A model generated the notes under the pieces. That model saw nothing but the letters and a program-made list of their open reading frames with translations. It was not told the DNA's origin and ran no database searches. Positions 36,633 through 46,685 of a DNA stretch of 59,060 nucleotides are shown piece by piece. The position numbers were made by a program, and so were the translations under genes. The stretch is from Pezizomycotina sp. ARF18 (lineage: Eukaryota; Ascomycota): positions 176,089 through 235,148 of the forward strand of contig AZLU01000045.1 in assembly GCA_002224055.1 (NCBI GenBank), written 5' to 3'. Within the stretch, counting starts at the first letter, position 1. Every line of letters begins with the position of its first letter.

Positions 36633-37246
36633 TTACCTTAGTTTATCCTTCGAAGAACTCTTGCGAGCACGTTTCTTCTTGGGAGGTTCTTCCTTTTGCT
36701 TAGGAAGGATTCCGCAAACGTTTTCCGTATTGACTGATCGCATCCCATTCCTCGTTCAAACGGGGTACGGACGAAGCGCTTTCCATTCGAGATTTGGCTC
36801 AAAAAGTAGATCTCTCTGTGCATGTCTTTAACCTTCTCGATCCTCTCAGGGCATCTGCTGGGTTGACCCCCACCCTCGACGATGGTTCCCCTAGCGTGAA
36901 TCCTATCACCAAGCCAAAACCAAAAGGTCAGGTGGTGGTAGTCCTTGGAGGGTGAATGCTCTTTGTTCACAATGAGGTCGATGTTCTCTCCGCTTGAGTC
37001 GTCGAGCGTGAGCACGGTCTTATTTCCCAGTCATCGAACGCCACGATAGTTCCCGCAAGTGAACCATTCACAGGGTAGTCCTTGTAGTAGTATATCTCAT
37101 CCTTCTCAAACCTCCTCTAGCCTGCTTCAACGTTTATAGCGTCGTCGTAGATGGAGAGTTTCGCCCATATAGTAAGTGTAGGAGAACGGGTGAGCAGTCT
37201 ATAATTAACAGAATCCCACTCTTGGACCGGCTCCGTCCGCCATCAT
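36633..37246 (-). CDS. STN1: Stn1-like OB-fold protein (telomere CST complex), frame-broken
   Basis: The best starts are the paired ATGs at 37241-37246 (MMADGAGPRVGF). Translation follows the Stn1 N-terminal OB-fold layout: YRLLTRSPTLTIWAKLSIYD, then EKDEIYYYKDYPVNGSLAGT, IVAFDDWE and TVLTLDDSSGENIDLIV, then GDRIHARGTIVEGGG near 36895. This matches the family pattern of a partner-binding YP segment, a hydrophobic beta strand, and the T-L-D-D-S-S-G strand. The protein ends in a basic, NLS-like tail EEPPKKKRARKSSSKDKLR, stop 36633-36635; the same place also reads as a good splice donor (AAG/GTAAGA), so a further exon is possible. An in-frame TAG near 37125 and frameshifts near 37030, 37190 and 36710 break the frame. 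Stn1 acts with Ten1 and Ctc1/Cdc13 to cap telomeres and promote C-strand fill-in. Only the OB-fold portion is visible. It is divergent from Rpc25. Confidence 0.6.
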
Positions 37247-38215
37247 AATGGGTTTACCGTCGCCGTCATGGAGTTGCCGATGAGAGTCTATAGCAGAATG
37301 TTGCTGTTGTCATTGTCGTTAAAAGTTGTTCTAGCTTTGTCGCGATGCTAGTGTTGGAGATGAAGTAGTTTGTCAATTTTTTTTTTTTTTTTTTTGCCCG
37401 ACTTTAGGAGGGTTCTAGACGGATCAGAATTTGCACAGCAGGTTGCCAAGATCACGTGAAACCAGGTCATCCATACAATTTGCACGTGACTAATGGAGGC
37501 TAAGTCATCTTGGGTGGGAGTCTGAGGGAAGGGGGGAAGGGCTCCTCGGCTTGCAAACCTTTAGTAGCATTCATTCCGCTATTAGTCCTAAAGTCGGGCA
37601 CTCATGGCGAGCCCCCAGCGAGCGTTCGTGTTATTCTGGACGTTCTGTTTGCTAAGGAACTCGTGGTCCTGTGACTCTTGCCAAAGCGCGTTGAGGTTTA
37701 AAAAAGAAAATTGGTCCCGCTAAAAAAAGAAAGAAAAGATGGCAATTGCGCACTTTTGAAAACCACAACAAACCAAAAAAAAAAATCAAAAAAAAATCCA
37801 ATGCTTTAATTTCTATTGACCAGCAAAAATTATCACCAACCGGACCCGCTTAGAGATATTATATAAAATAAGCTTTAGAATCTGTTAACTGATAATAATT
37901 AATTATTTTTTATTATATTGCGTAGGAGGGCGTTAGAATTAAGTTATGATATAGATAGTTTTGGTGGTTTTTGTATGGTTTCAAAGTGGCCAATTTTTTT
38001 TTGGCCACCGGCGTGCCTACTTATTTGATTTTTAGCCGAAGAGAGCTACTAAGTAAGTAGCTATCAGGACAAAGGAAAGCCCTTAAAAAAAAGTAGCACA
38101 TCAACATCAACACATCAATCCCCAAATGACCATATAAGCAGTTCACAGCACATTTTATGTACAAGTATATATCAGTGAATCGGGTGGAAGCTTTACGCCC
38201 TGATAACCGCCGACG
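37247..38215. promoter_or_regulatory. Divergent intergenic region between Stn1-like gene and Rpc25
   Basis: About 1 kb separating two divergent starts. It contains a T-run at about 37377-37395 and AT-rich sequence with short A-runs around 37770-37800. It presumably carries both promoters; no specific element is identified. Confidence 0.35.
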
Positions 38216-39277
38216 ATGTTCATCCTAGTATGCGATATTCCTCGTCCTTACATATACTTGCTTTCGCTGCCATGAGCACAAAGTCACCACCTTTGACTCA
38301 CTGTGTCAATTCGCTAACTCTGGAATGGTCCTTTTCCAGACCAAAATCCAAGACCTCATCACCCTCTCTCCGTCTACCTTTACGCTGAGCACACGGCAAG
38401 CTCTCGAGGATGAGATCAACAAGCGTCTTGCGAATAAGGTGCCGACTTCAATGGGCTTCCACATGCCTCCAGCTCGATATACTTGATCATGTATGACCTA
38501 AAATCTGCTAGGTTATACACAAAGTCGGGCTTTGTATTGCCTTTGGGATATCGTGAAGGCAAGCGAAGGTCTCATCGGGTTATGGGAAATGGTGCGGCGA
38601 ACGTCAATGGTGCGTTGATATCAGATTCACGGATTGAAAGAGCTTCACACTAAACGAGTGATGGGATTTTTTGGGCTAACATTCAACGTCACTTCTTGCG
38701 GATTCAGCGGAGTTCCGATGGTTGTCTTCCGACCTTTCAAGGGGAAGTCCTAATGGTCGCATCTCGAGCTCATCGTCACATGGGATCAATGGCAAGCTTT
38801 CCTTGATTACTGGTGCCATTCCACAACGTATCTATAATACACCTTCATGCTAATATTAGTATTATTCTGCAGTCGCTCGACTTTTTTGACGATATTCATC
38901 CAGGAAGCCATCTGTTTCCTAATTGCAAATTGTACCGGAATCTCTTCTTTGAATTTGAGATGCCATTTCACTCCTAACTCTCATTATCTACATTGCAGTG
39001 ATCACGCAGAGCAAGTTTGGTTTGTACAACGAGGGCGACGAATTGTATTTTGATAAGAAACGAACAAATTCGCTTCAGGATTGAGCAGGAAAAATTCCAG
39101 GATAAGACTCCCCCGGATCCCTCGAACCGTGAGGCGGAGATGGATAAGACGCCGCCGACCAAATAATCGTAAGATAGCCTTTGAGTAGCTCCATCTTATT
39201 TCTTTACATTCACTTACGAGTTTGAGTAACAGGGTTCCTGCCAGCAGTCTGGACTTGGGTTGGTTCATTGGTGGTAA
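38216..39277 (+). CDS. RPC25: RNA polymerase III subunit Rpc25 (C25/Rpc8)
   Basis: Stalk subunit of RNA polymerase III, the paralogue of Rpb7, needed for initiation. The short first exon MFIL (ATG 38216) is followed by an intron, then TKIQDLITLSPSTFTLSTRQ and ALEDEINKRLANK. After another intron comes VIHKVGLCI, then WDIVKASEGLIG and GNGAANVN. Next come EFRMVVFRPFKGEV and GRISSSSSHGIN. The exon after 38870 reads SLDFFDDIHPGSHLFPN, and the next reads DHAEQVWF and ELYFDKK then QIRFRIEQEKFQDKTP. The last exon gives GSCQQSGLGLVHWW, the near-universal Rpc25 C-terminus, and stops with TAA at 39275-39277. The SHS2-type N-terminal and S1-like OB domains are both covered. Single-base breaks lie near 38570, 38740 and 39030. 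The donor after GIN appears to be GC rather than GT. Its length of about 200 residues fits the family. Confidence 0.9.
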
Positions 39278-39671
39278 TGTTCGTTCCCTCAACTTCGCTT
39301 GTTAGAAGTCATGCCACCGGGTATGCGAGTAAGCCGAGTGTCCGTTTTTAGGATCAAGCCGAAATGGCTTTCGGATCGGTCCGAAGTTTTGGAGCTCCAC
39401 AAAGCAGTGTCGAAAAAGGGAGGAAAGATACGGATGGCATTTCAAAGGCGTTTTAGTAATTGGAGTTTCTTTTTGTTCCACAACTGTACAATAACGCTGT
39501 AATTTCTACTTTGTGCTTTTGATCGAGTTGTATAGCAAGTGCGGTAGATATAATATACTGTCTTTCCCTTTCACCCAAATATTTCGTCAAGATGCTCTAG
39601 CAGTATCGAGCTCCGTGCGAGCGTCCGCACATGCCATTGAAGATCATCCTATAACCGTGCATCTCTAGCTA
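39278..39671. other. Convergent 3' region between Rpc25 and EMC3
   Basis: 394 bases between two converging genes. Part of it keeps an open + frame by chance (39299-39502) without family resemblance. It presumably holds both 3' UTRs. Confidence 0.45.
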
Positions 39672-40770
39672 TCATAACTGGGACATCATCCTGTCCTCAA
39701 TCCCATCGAGAACGAACTCGTGAGATATCATGACCTCAAGGTTTTCCGCTTCAGCTGCGAAGATCTTGGCCGGGTCCTGACCTGGGCCAAAGATCGTTGG
39801 GTCTGCTGATTCTGCTGCGGGTTCATCTGCTGCATCTGGGCCATCGTTTGCGAGCAGCTATATTACGGTGTCAGCGATCACACCAAGCAAATAAGAACCC
39901 TTCGGTCAAAAAAAGTTTGGTTACGAGACTGATAAGAACCCAGGAAGGCTAACGTACCATTATCATTGCCGAGAATAAAGCTGAACACGGAATTCAACCC
40001 GAAGAGGCACAGGAAGTACACGACAGCGACGACACCCAGCGGACATCGAGGTCCCTGGTCGCAACGCCGGACTGCAGCATCGACTTGAAACGAATCGTCA
40101 GGGGGAACGGCAGCTTCATGATGACGAAGCCGCTGAAGAACGCGTTGATCCAGCCCATGATCACGGTCTGCGGGATGATCATCATCATGTTGCCCTTCAT
40201 CATGTTCATCATCTGGTCCATGCCCGCAGGGTCGCTCATGGGGTTCTGCGGGGGTTGACCTTTCGCGTCGGGGTTTTTCAGAAACGTGCCGGATTGGAAT
40301 GCTTGGACGGTGTACGACTTCCGCGCGTTGAAGGAGGAAGGGGTATTTGGTGGCCGTTGTTGCGGAGGTTTACGCCGCGGATATAGGCGTTTCTGTTTAA
40401 TTATATATGTTTAGCTAGGAGCACCCTTTGGAAGTATGAAAGTTGTGAAACAAGGTTCGTCCGTGGCGTAAAAACGTACAGCTCCCGAATTGCTTTCGGT
40501 TCTTGCTTCTTCGGCTCGCTAGCCATGAGGATCGTTGCATAATGGCGGAGCACGCCGTAAGAATCTAAGTGACCGGTGGAGATTAGAAGTGGCCGCTAAC
40601 CCTAGGATATGACATCAGGAGGTTTTAGCTCACCATGACCACCGTGATAGGTAGAAGGATCCAGTAGCTGCAGAAACGTGTTAGTTGAGAATAACACCTT
40701 GTATAATGGTGAACATAGACTTACAATAGGCTGGATCCCTCATTATCGTTTGCTCCTGTACCGAAGCCAT
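39672..40770 (-). CDS. EMC3: ER membrane protein complex subunit 3
   Basis: Core membrane subunit of the EMC insertase, an Oxa1-superfamily protein that inserts tail-anchored and multipass proteins into the ER. ATG 40768-40770 gives MASVQEQTIMRDPA, then YWILLPITVVM (TM1), then YGVLRHYATILMASEPKKQE. The next exon gives SSFNARKSYTVQAFQSGTFL and DPAGMDQMMNMMKGNMMMII. It continues with PQTVIMGWINAFFSGFVIMK then LPFPLTIRFKSMLQSGVAT and RDLDVRWVSSLS (about 40005-40240), the most conserved part of the family. After a frame change come YFLCLFGLNSVFSFILGNDN (TM3), an intron, a methionine/glutamine-rich stretch and GPGQDPAKIFAAEAENLEV, stop 39672-39674. Introns fall at about 39860-39958, 40400-40480, 40590-40634 and 40680-40724. 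Breaks near 40035, 39800 and at the first splice join. It shares its promoter region with SPC2. Confidence 0.95.
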
Positions 40771-41113
40771 GTTTTCCTTGCCGCGTTGTTGATAGTGGTG
40801 ATATACTGATAAGTTGTCTGCGGAGGAAGAAGTGGGTTTGTTGCGTTTTGGTTTTTGAGTTCACACAACGTCGCAAACCCCCACATACTTAGTACAAAAC
40901 ACCGCAAGTGCGGCGGCTTAGTCACCACCGAAACGAAATTCGACCACATTGCACTCCCAACCTTCACTCCCCACCAACATCCATATCGTTCCATTCTCAT
41001 CCGACCGACAGCCAGATATTACTTACAGTAAACAATTCTCGTTAGTTATAAATTAATATTTACGGCTGTCTGGTAAAAATTTCAAAGCAGAGATCTTAAA
41101 CATTAGTATCGCA
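40771..41113. promoter_or_regulatory. Divergent promoter region shared by EMC3 and SPC2
   Basis: The two start codons are 343 bases apart in opposite directions, so both promoters and 5' UTRs must lie here or overlap. No TATA box in a clear position and no named element is recognised. Co-regulation of the two ER genes is an inference from this spacing. Confidence 0.5.
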
Positions 41114-41926
41114 ATGGCAGAAGCAACGAGAATAAACCCGTATTCCTTAGCTGGTAAGTCAGCCCTTCGTCGATGAGCTCTTGGCTACAACGAGAGCAGC
41201 TTACTGACACCTCATGACATCCATTACAGATCTCAAGAACACGAGTGATGACGCTATTCCTATCGTTCGTATCCCTTCTCGAATTTCATCGTTTGATTCT
41301 CCCGGACGAAGGTGTTAACAAATTGGTTTCTATGAGAAAATATAGTACCTTAAGAAGCAGGGCTACAAGCAGTCTCACTTCCTCACTGATGTGCGGCTGG
41401 GGTTGGGACTAAGCGCGTGCGCTATCGCCGGTGCGACTTTTGCGTTCGATTACAGCTCGCTTCGAGAAGACGAAGAATATGACCTCTACGCCGTCATCGC
41501 ATACTTCATCTTAAACTCGCTGCTGACGTGGTGGGTCTGGTGGGTCGAGGCCAGCAGGGTCTATGTCGGCGAGAAGAACGGGATAAAGGTGGATCACCCT
41601 CTCTTCTGTTTTGTTGAAGCAAACTTTTACTCTAAATCGTGAGTAAATTACTGAACCTTGACATTTCACAGACTACGATCGCGACGAGAACTGAGAAGCA
41701 TGATCACCGTTACTACGTCACTATCACTGAGGTCTTCCCGAACGATTCGAAGGAGCACAAGGTCGAAGTTTCGGCAACTTTTACGAGCTGGTTCGATGAG
41801 AAGGGTCATTTCGTGAGGAAGCCGTTCGAGACTTGGCTGCAAAGCACCGTGCCCAGTATCGCTGCGTCTAGCAACCATGCAGAGCTTAAGGAACCCCTGA
41901 AGGACAAGAGCAAGACCAAGAACTAG
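41114..41926 (+). CDS. SPC2: Signal peptidase complex subunit 2 (Spc25-type)
   Basis: ER membrane subunit of signal peptidase that links it to the translocon. Four exons join in frame without any break: MAEATRINPYSLA (41114), DLKNTSDDAIPI, YLKKQGYKQSHFLTDVRLGL and, from 41669, TTIATRTEKHDHRYYVTITE through KDKSKTKN (stop 41924-41926). Two hydrophobic helices are visible, LGLSACAIAGATFAF and YAVIAYFILNSLLTWWVWWV, matching the family's double membrane hairpin with both ends in the cytosol. The C-terminal domain has SWFDEKGHFVRKPFETWL. Length, about 190 residues, is typical. It is one of the few genes here with an intact reading frame, and it is divergent from EMC3. Confidence 0.92.
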
Positions 41927-42276
41927 ATATATCTTACTGATGATAGTGGCTGTTGGTACTTTTATATGGAACGTTATGAATTGTTGCGGAAGTTATAACT
42001 GTGTGTTGCGCATACTTCTTCTTTATTGACATGGCAGCCCCGTGTAGCCCAAGATATGACTTCTTCAATTAAGAGAAAGCCAACCCTTGCTGTTTGCGCA
42101 AGGTAGTTTTGTGAACTGCTATTGAATCTAAATTTGTAAGAACTATGTAGCCGCAAACCGTTGTTTTGGAAAGAGAACAGAGAAATAATGAATGGAAAAC
42201 CACGACCGGATATGCAAACAGAAGAGAAGACCTCGATAGATCGGGAGAAATACTGAAGCGTCTTGGGTAATTATTC
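41927..42276. other. Convergent 3' region between SPC2 and the complex I gene
   Basis: 350 bases, AT-rich, with no gene. It presumably holds the two 3' UTRs. Confidence 0.4.
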
Positions 42277-43035
42277 CTAGTTCTGCGCCTCCCTTAACCT
42301 TGCTGATTCTTCGTCCATTTCCTTGTACTTCTCTTGGTAGTGCTCTTGGAGTTTCTCCCCGCTCCTACCTCTGCTCCAGCCGGCTCTTTGGTTGAATGGA
42401 CTGTGGGCGTTGAACTTCTGTGGATGAACGATTTGGTCAATTTCCCATTATCAATTGCCAATAAATACTGCAAAAAATACTTACTCTGGCGTTCGGTCTG
42501 GGATAGTGCGGCTGCCGGCGGAATCGTGGAACAAACTCTCTCTTTTATAGCCTCCTGCACCAGGCTGTAATGTCTTGCATGGCGCTCCTCCCAAACTGGC
42601 CCGCTCTTGGTCCAATCCTGGATGGACCTGGTTATCCAGCCCGTACCATCGTTAGCGCTAAATAGGGGCGTAGCAAAGTAGAGAACGAAGCCGCCTCCGA
42701 CAAGGCCAAGTAGCCATAGCTATCCGAATGCAATGTGGTCAGTAATCGGGTATATCCCTGGTTGTCAAGTTGGCAATCGGGGCGGTTAGTATAATACCGG
42801 GTACGCTGGAGGGAACAAAGAACTTCGTTAGCAATACTGAGAGAAAGGTCGCACTTGATGTTTCTCGAGGGCTTTGACTTACACTCCTCTTCGCTTGCGG
42901 GAGGTGCTTCCCAGTCGTGGTGCTGGCCGGTTTCCCCTCCGTAGCAACCGTCGTTTCTAACCTCCGCGCCGCGATCGAAGCGAGAGGTTTTGACTTGCAG
43001 AGTGAGCGAACGGCATGATTTCGTAAGGAAAGCAT
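42277..43035 (-). CDS. Mitochondrial complex I accessory subunit, 17.8 kDa-type
   Basis: ATG 43033-43035 opens a positively charged mitochondrial presequence, MLSLRNHAVRSLCKSKPLAS then IAARRLE. After a one-base break in a G-run (about 42937) comes GETGQHHDWEAPPASEEE. The membrane segment is WLLGLVGGGFVLYFATPL, followed by GWITRSIQDWTKSGPVWEER and HARHYSLVQEAIKER. After another break and an intron (about 42420-42485) comes KFNAHSPFNQRAG and a helical tail EKLQEHYQEKYKEMDEESAR, stop 42277-42279. The order (presequence, H-H-D segment, one TM, V-[FW]-E-E-R, F-N-A-x-S-P-[FY]-N) agrees with the 17.8 kDa NADH:ubiquinone oxidoreductase subunit described in Neurospora. The identification rests on remembered family layout. 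An alternative is another single-TM respiratory accessory subunit. Confidence 0.62.
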
Positions 43036-43563
43036 TGTCACATTCCCTCGCAATTGAGCGTCGGACGGTAGTCGTGTTTCGATATATTGCGGAAGGTGAA
43101 TAGTTTTATATGGGTTAGATAAGATTGGGGGGGTTTCAATTTCACACTGTTTCTTAACTTTTGGAGGTTGTGGCCAGTTTAATTGTGGCTGAATAATTTT
43201 TAACCAATAGGAATATTTAGCAGACTTGGTGTGTATCAGCCACTGCAGTTTTTAATGGTTCTCTCTAGCCTCCTATGAGTGTGCTTATGGGTTAGTTCAA
43301 AACCGCTCATATCCCTCAGTTGAGGACAGCATCATCATCATCATCACCCTTCGTCATCGATTGCAGAAATTTCATAGCAATCTTTCCTTTTAAACTTGCA
43401 ACTTGTCCATTTGACTTGTATCTTCTACCAGATTCTCTAATATCATTCTTCCGGCTTGTGGCTCTTTAATTGCCGGTAGCGGGCCTCGCTCTAAGTCAAC
43501 AAACAATCTTCACTCACTATCATTCAAACCCAATAACAAACAACGCTCTGTATACAGGCAATC
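43036..43563. promoter_or_regulatory. Divergent promoter region between complex I subunit and SIL1
   Basis: 528 bases between opposing start codons. Contains a G7 run near 43130, an inverted CCAAT box (ATTGG in ACCAATAGG) near 43204, and an (ATC)n trinucleotide stretch at about 43331-43347. Function of the CCAAT-like site is inferred only. Confidence 0.4.
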
Positions 43564-44674
43564 ATGAATCGAATACTATCATTTCTTTCTAGTTCATTTC
43601 TATTTTCCTACTCGTGGTAGCAACGATGCGGCCTCCGTCAGGGATAGTGAAGCGAGCGAACCGCTCTTCAAAGACCCAAGATATGATTTGCCACGGCGCC
43701 GACAACTGTTACCCTCGCATCTTCGTCCCCACCCATGAGTTCCAGGTCGTCAAACCGGACCAGGTTATACCTCCAGGCCTTCACGTCAAGATGGACTTCG
43801 AGACGGGAGTAAATCAAGCTAAATTTCCAGACGAGAACGACGACACGCCAGCTCAGAGCTACGAAGTCGCAATTCCAAAGGAGAACATTGACGGAACAAA
43901 GTAGATGTAGCCGTTTCGGAGAAAAAGGTTTCGGAACCGCCCTCTCTCAAGCCGAACGGGAAGATACCCAGGATGACCGCACGAGGTTCCACTCGGCGAT
44001 GGAGACCCTCGATTCCAAGACTGAAGGTCAGCAGGAGGACATGAGGGATACACTCTCCACGCTTGCCGAATTGACGCACGAGCTCGAGTACGGTGTGAGG
44101 CCATGAAGACCGCAACGGTCGAGCGGCTCCTCAGCATTCTCGATACTCCAAGTCCGACCAATACCCGAAGAAATCTCGGAAGATGCCGCGGTTATCATTG
44201 GCAACTCGCTGCAGAACAACCCCAACGCTATCCGGAAGGCCAGCGAGCTCAAGTCTTCAAAGAGCGAGAAAGCTTGAACATCGCCAGTGCACTTCTACGC
44301 AGCTTGGTCGACGAGAAGGACGCCGTTGTCCAGAGCGCATTATGTTCGCTCTGGCACGATCCATCAGGGTTCCTGGATCTCGTCACGATTTCGTCAACAA
44401 GGACGGGCTGGAGACGCTCCGCATCATTTTCTCGAAGAACGGGACCCGACTCTTCTTGGTAAGATCGCTGCATTCATCGAAGACGAGTTCCTCAACGATG
44501 ATATGATGGGTGAAACCGAAAAGACTCTCTTTAAGGCCGGCCAACCCAACAGGGGAAAATGGTGTCTGTTGTGAATGTACCGCAGGAGCTGGCTAAATGG
44601 TGCCCACGCTTCAGAAGAGCCTCCAGTCTGCTGGAGATGACCAGGACATGGCTGAGAAGTTCTTAGGACTTTGA
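43564..44674 (+). CDS. SIL1: Sil1, nucleotide exchange factor for the ER Hsp70 BiP/Kar2
   Basis: ATG 43564 opens a hydrophobic signal sequence, MNRILSFLSSSFLFSYSW. After a frame change come SVRDSEASEPLFKDPRYD and the family signature ICHGADNCYPRIFVPTHEFQ then QVIPPGLHVKMDFETG (about 43685-43815). Armadillo-type helices follow in shifting frames: MRDTLSTLAELTHELEYGV (about 44040), NPNAIRKASELKSSKSEK, then ALLRSLVDEKDAVVQS, RIMFALARSIRVPGSRHDFV then NKDGLETLRIIFSKN (about 44330-44440). Next is LLGKIAAFIEDEFLNDDMMG (about 44452-44515). The best stop is TGA 44672-44674 after MAEKFLGL, but an alternative frame stays open beyond it, so the C-terminus is uncertain; no ER-retention tetrapeptide is obvious. 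At least six frame changes are needed. Acts in the ER lumen to release ADP from BiP. Confidence 0.82.
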
Positions 44675-45455
44675 CTCTCGCAAGACCCAGTTTGGTGTTG
44701 AATGCCCCCGGGAAGACTCAACACTCCCTTGGCTAGACAAGCATTTGAAGCAACTGGGAACGCCAAAGATGAGGACGATGACTTTGTTATCGTTATGAAG
44801 ACGCTAAGAAGCATTTGCATAGATCTTATATTCAACTTTTTTACAAGTCTAGATATATGCGACTTAATTCTTAGAATAACTACCTGGGGGCTTACACCGG
44901 GACCGATGCACAAATTATACCATTTATATATATTGAGGCGTTCGAAGGCGTTTGGGATTGTAATTTTCTTTGATGTTATATATAGGAGCTAGTTAAATAA
45001 CAAAAACAAGCATAGACCAAAATCATTTACTGTACTCTTTCCTTCTGTGAGACTTGTGATGACCGCATTGAATTTCCGGATATTAACCGTCACCTAACTT
45101 ATATACAATTTCTAATGCTCGTATGTACTATATATCGTGACACAATGAAGAAAAAAAATTTTTTTTTTACAAACCCTGGATCTATGTTGCTGCATGCGAT
45201 TAGCAGTTCGTGCCTTTTTTTTTTCACTGATGCTTTCAGCTAACCGTCTCCGCGCCTCGATATTGCAATTCTCAGCTATCAACGTTGATACTGGTATGAG
45301 AGAACATTTGAAAGCCGTCCGTCATTATCTCCTGCTAGGGATCCGTGCAGTGACTTTAGGATTCTGTTGCTTCGGTTAGCCTTTTCACTGCGCCGCTTCG
45401 GTGATTTAACTTCTTTCTTGTCCTTGCTCCCTCCTTAGGTTTCCCTATCGCTCCT
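44675..45455. other. Convergent 3' region between SIL1 and bL32m
   Basis: 781 bases without a recognised gene. An acidic open reading (KDEDDD near 44766) could be residual SIL1 C-terminus in another frame. An A8T9 palindromic homopolymer lies at about 45151-45169. Confidence 0.4.
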
Positions 45456-46233
45456 TCAGTTGGTCGTCTCCTGACAGCGCCATCGGCCGCCTTGGCGTCC
45501 TCCGTTGTTTGCCCTTCTTTTCCCGTGCTCCCGCCCTAGCTGTTTCTCCTTCAGCTTCTCCTCGTGTAATTTCCTCCGTTGTTCATACACCGGTGCCATC
45601 TTCGCCTTCCATATCCGCTGCTTCCTCTCCTTGCGCTTGATGTTCTTATCCTTCCCGATCCTCTTCCTCTCGATCTCCGCGAAGGTTGCCTTCCCGTCTT
45701 CCTCCGGCTGGAAACCGTTTCCTTCCTTGTTCAGTCCGTTGTACCTCGTCCATATCTCCGCGATGCAGCTCCTGCAAAGTCTGTTCATGAGCTTGATCCT
45801 CCCGCAACCGGGACACCTGTTCAAGCTCGTGACGTTTTTGAGAGCTTTTCCAGCCAGCTGCGCATGCGTTTCTTGGAATGCGACGTCTTCTTCTTGGGCA
45901 CCGCGAATACGAGGCCGGATAGGGCGTCCAGCAGCTTCTGCGGGCTTAGCTGCGGTAGCAAGCCGTTGAGGAACTGCGAGAGCGGCGAGAGCGGTTGCAG
46001 GGACGGTGACAGCGAGAGCGGCATGGTCATGCCTGGCGTCGTCGTTGTGGAGATTTGCGGAGAGTTGGGAAGGTTTGATCGGTTGGTAGGAAGAGTCGGC
46101 TTCGATATTCGACGACCGCGTAGGAGGGGTATGATCGACCATGCGCGCTGCCTGAGCGAGATTGCGAAGCCGGACTTGTAGCCATTGAGCCGAATAGCAA
46201 CATCGACGACGGCCTGGAGAGAGCGAGGGTCAT
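45456..46233 (-). CDS. MRPL32: Mitochondrial large-subunit ribosomal protein bL32m with long basic C-terminal extension
   Basis: ATG 46231-46233 opens MTLALSRPSS, a serine/arginine-rich presequence region. After a frame change comes LSPQKLLDALSGLVFAVPKK then KTSHSKKRMR, the mature L32 start. After one more frame change near 45870 comes LAGKALKNVTSLNRCPGCGR followed by IKLMNRLCRSCIAEIWTRY. The CPGCG...CRSC pair is the bL32 zinc ribbon. In the family the A-V-P-K-K-K site is where the presequence is removed, by the m-AAA protease in yeast. The protein then runs about 90 residues beyond the zinc ribbon in a highly basic helix (KDKNIKRKERKQRIWKAKM, EEKLKEKQLGREHGKRR). That is much longer than the short tail I expect for this family. 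Stop at 45456-45458. It is divergent from the SET/MYND gene. Confidence 0.88.
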
Positions 46234-46685
46234 GCTAGATTAACGAATTGAGAGCTTCGGCAGCTCTCTAACCCCCTCTCTTTTCGTGGTGTACCTCAAT
46301 TGCAGCTCTTAGCTTTGATACGACGGAAAGATTGAACGAATCGAATTCGTTAAAGGTGTGTGGTTGAATTTTTTGTGTGGAGAATTAACTAAACGAGGAA
46401 GGAAAAAAAAAAAAAATTAGTTAAGAGGTTAAAATTCAGAACCGGACCGGCTTCATTTTTAGCGAGCTTCCAACCTTTAAACTTCCAGCTCCTCAAGAGC
46501 ATGCGACAATATAAGAAGTAGTATGACCCATAGACCCTAGTTTTAAGATAGATAAACGATCGATCGCCGTCAAGAATATTCGGCTTCTGAGATTACAGTT
46601 ATATATCATACCCCATAAAACAAAACACAATTTCTTCGAATACCGATTTCCATAGTTGCTTTCTCAAGACTTAAGAAGCGTCACG
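46234..46685. promoter_or_regulatory. Divergent promoter region between bL32m and SET/MYND gene
   Basis: 452 bases between opposing starts, with an A-run at about 46402-46416. No specific regulatory site is claimed. Confidence 0.4.
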
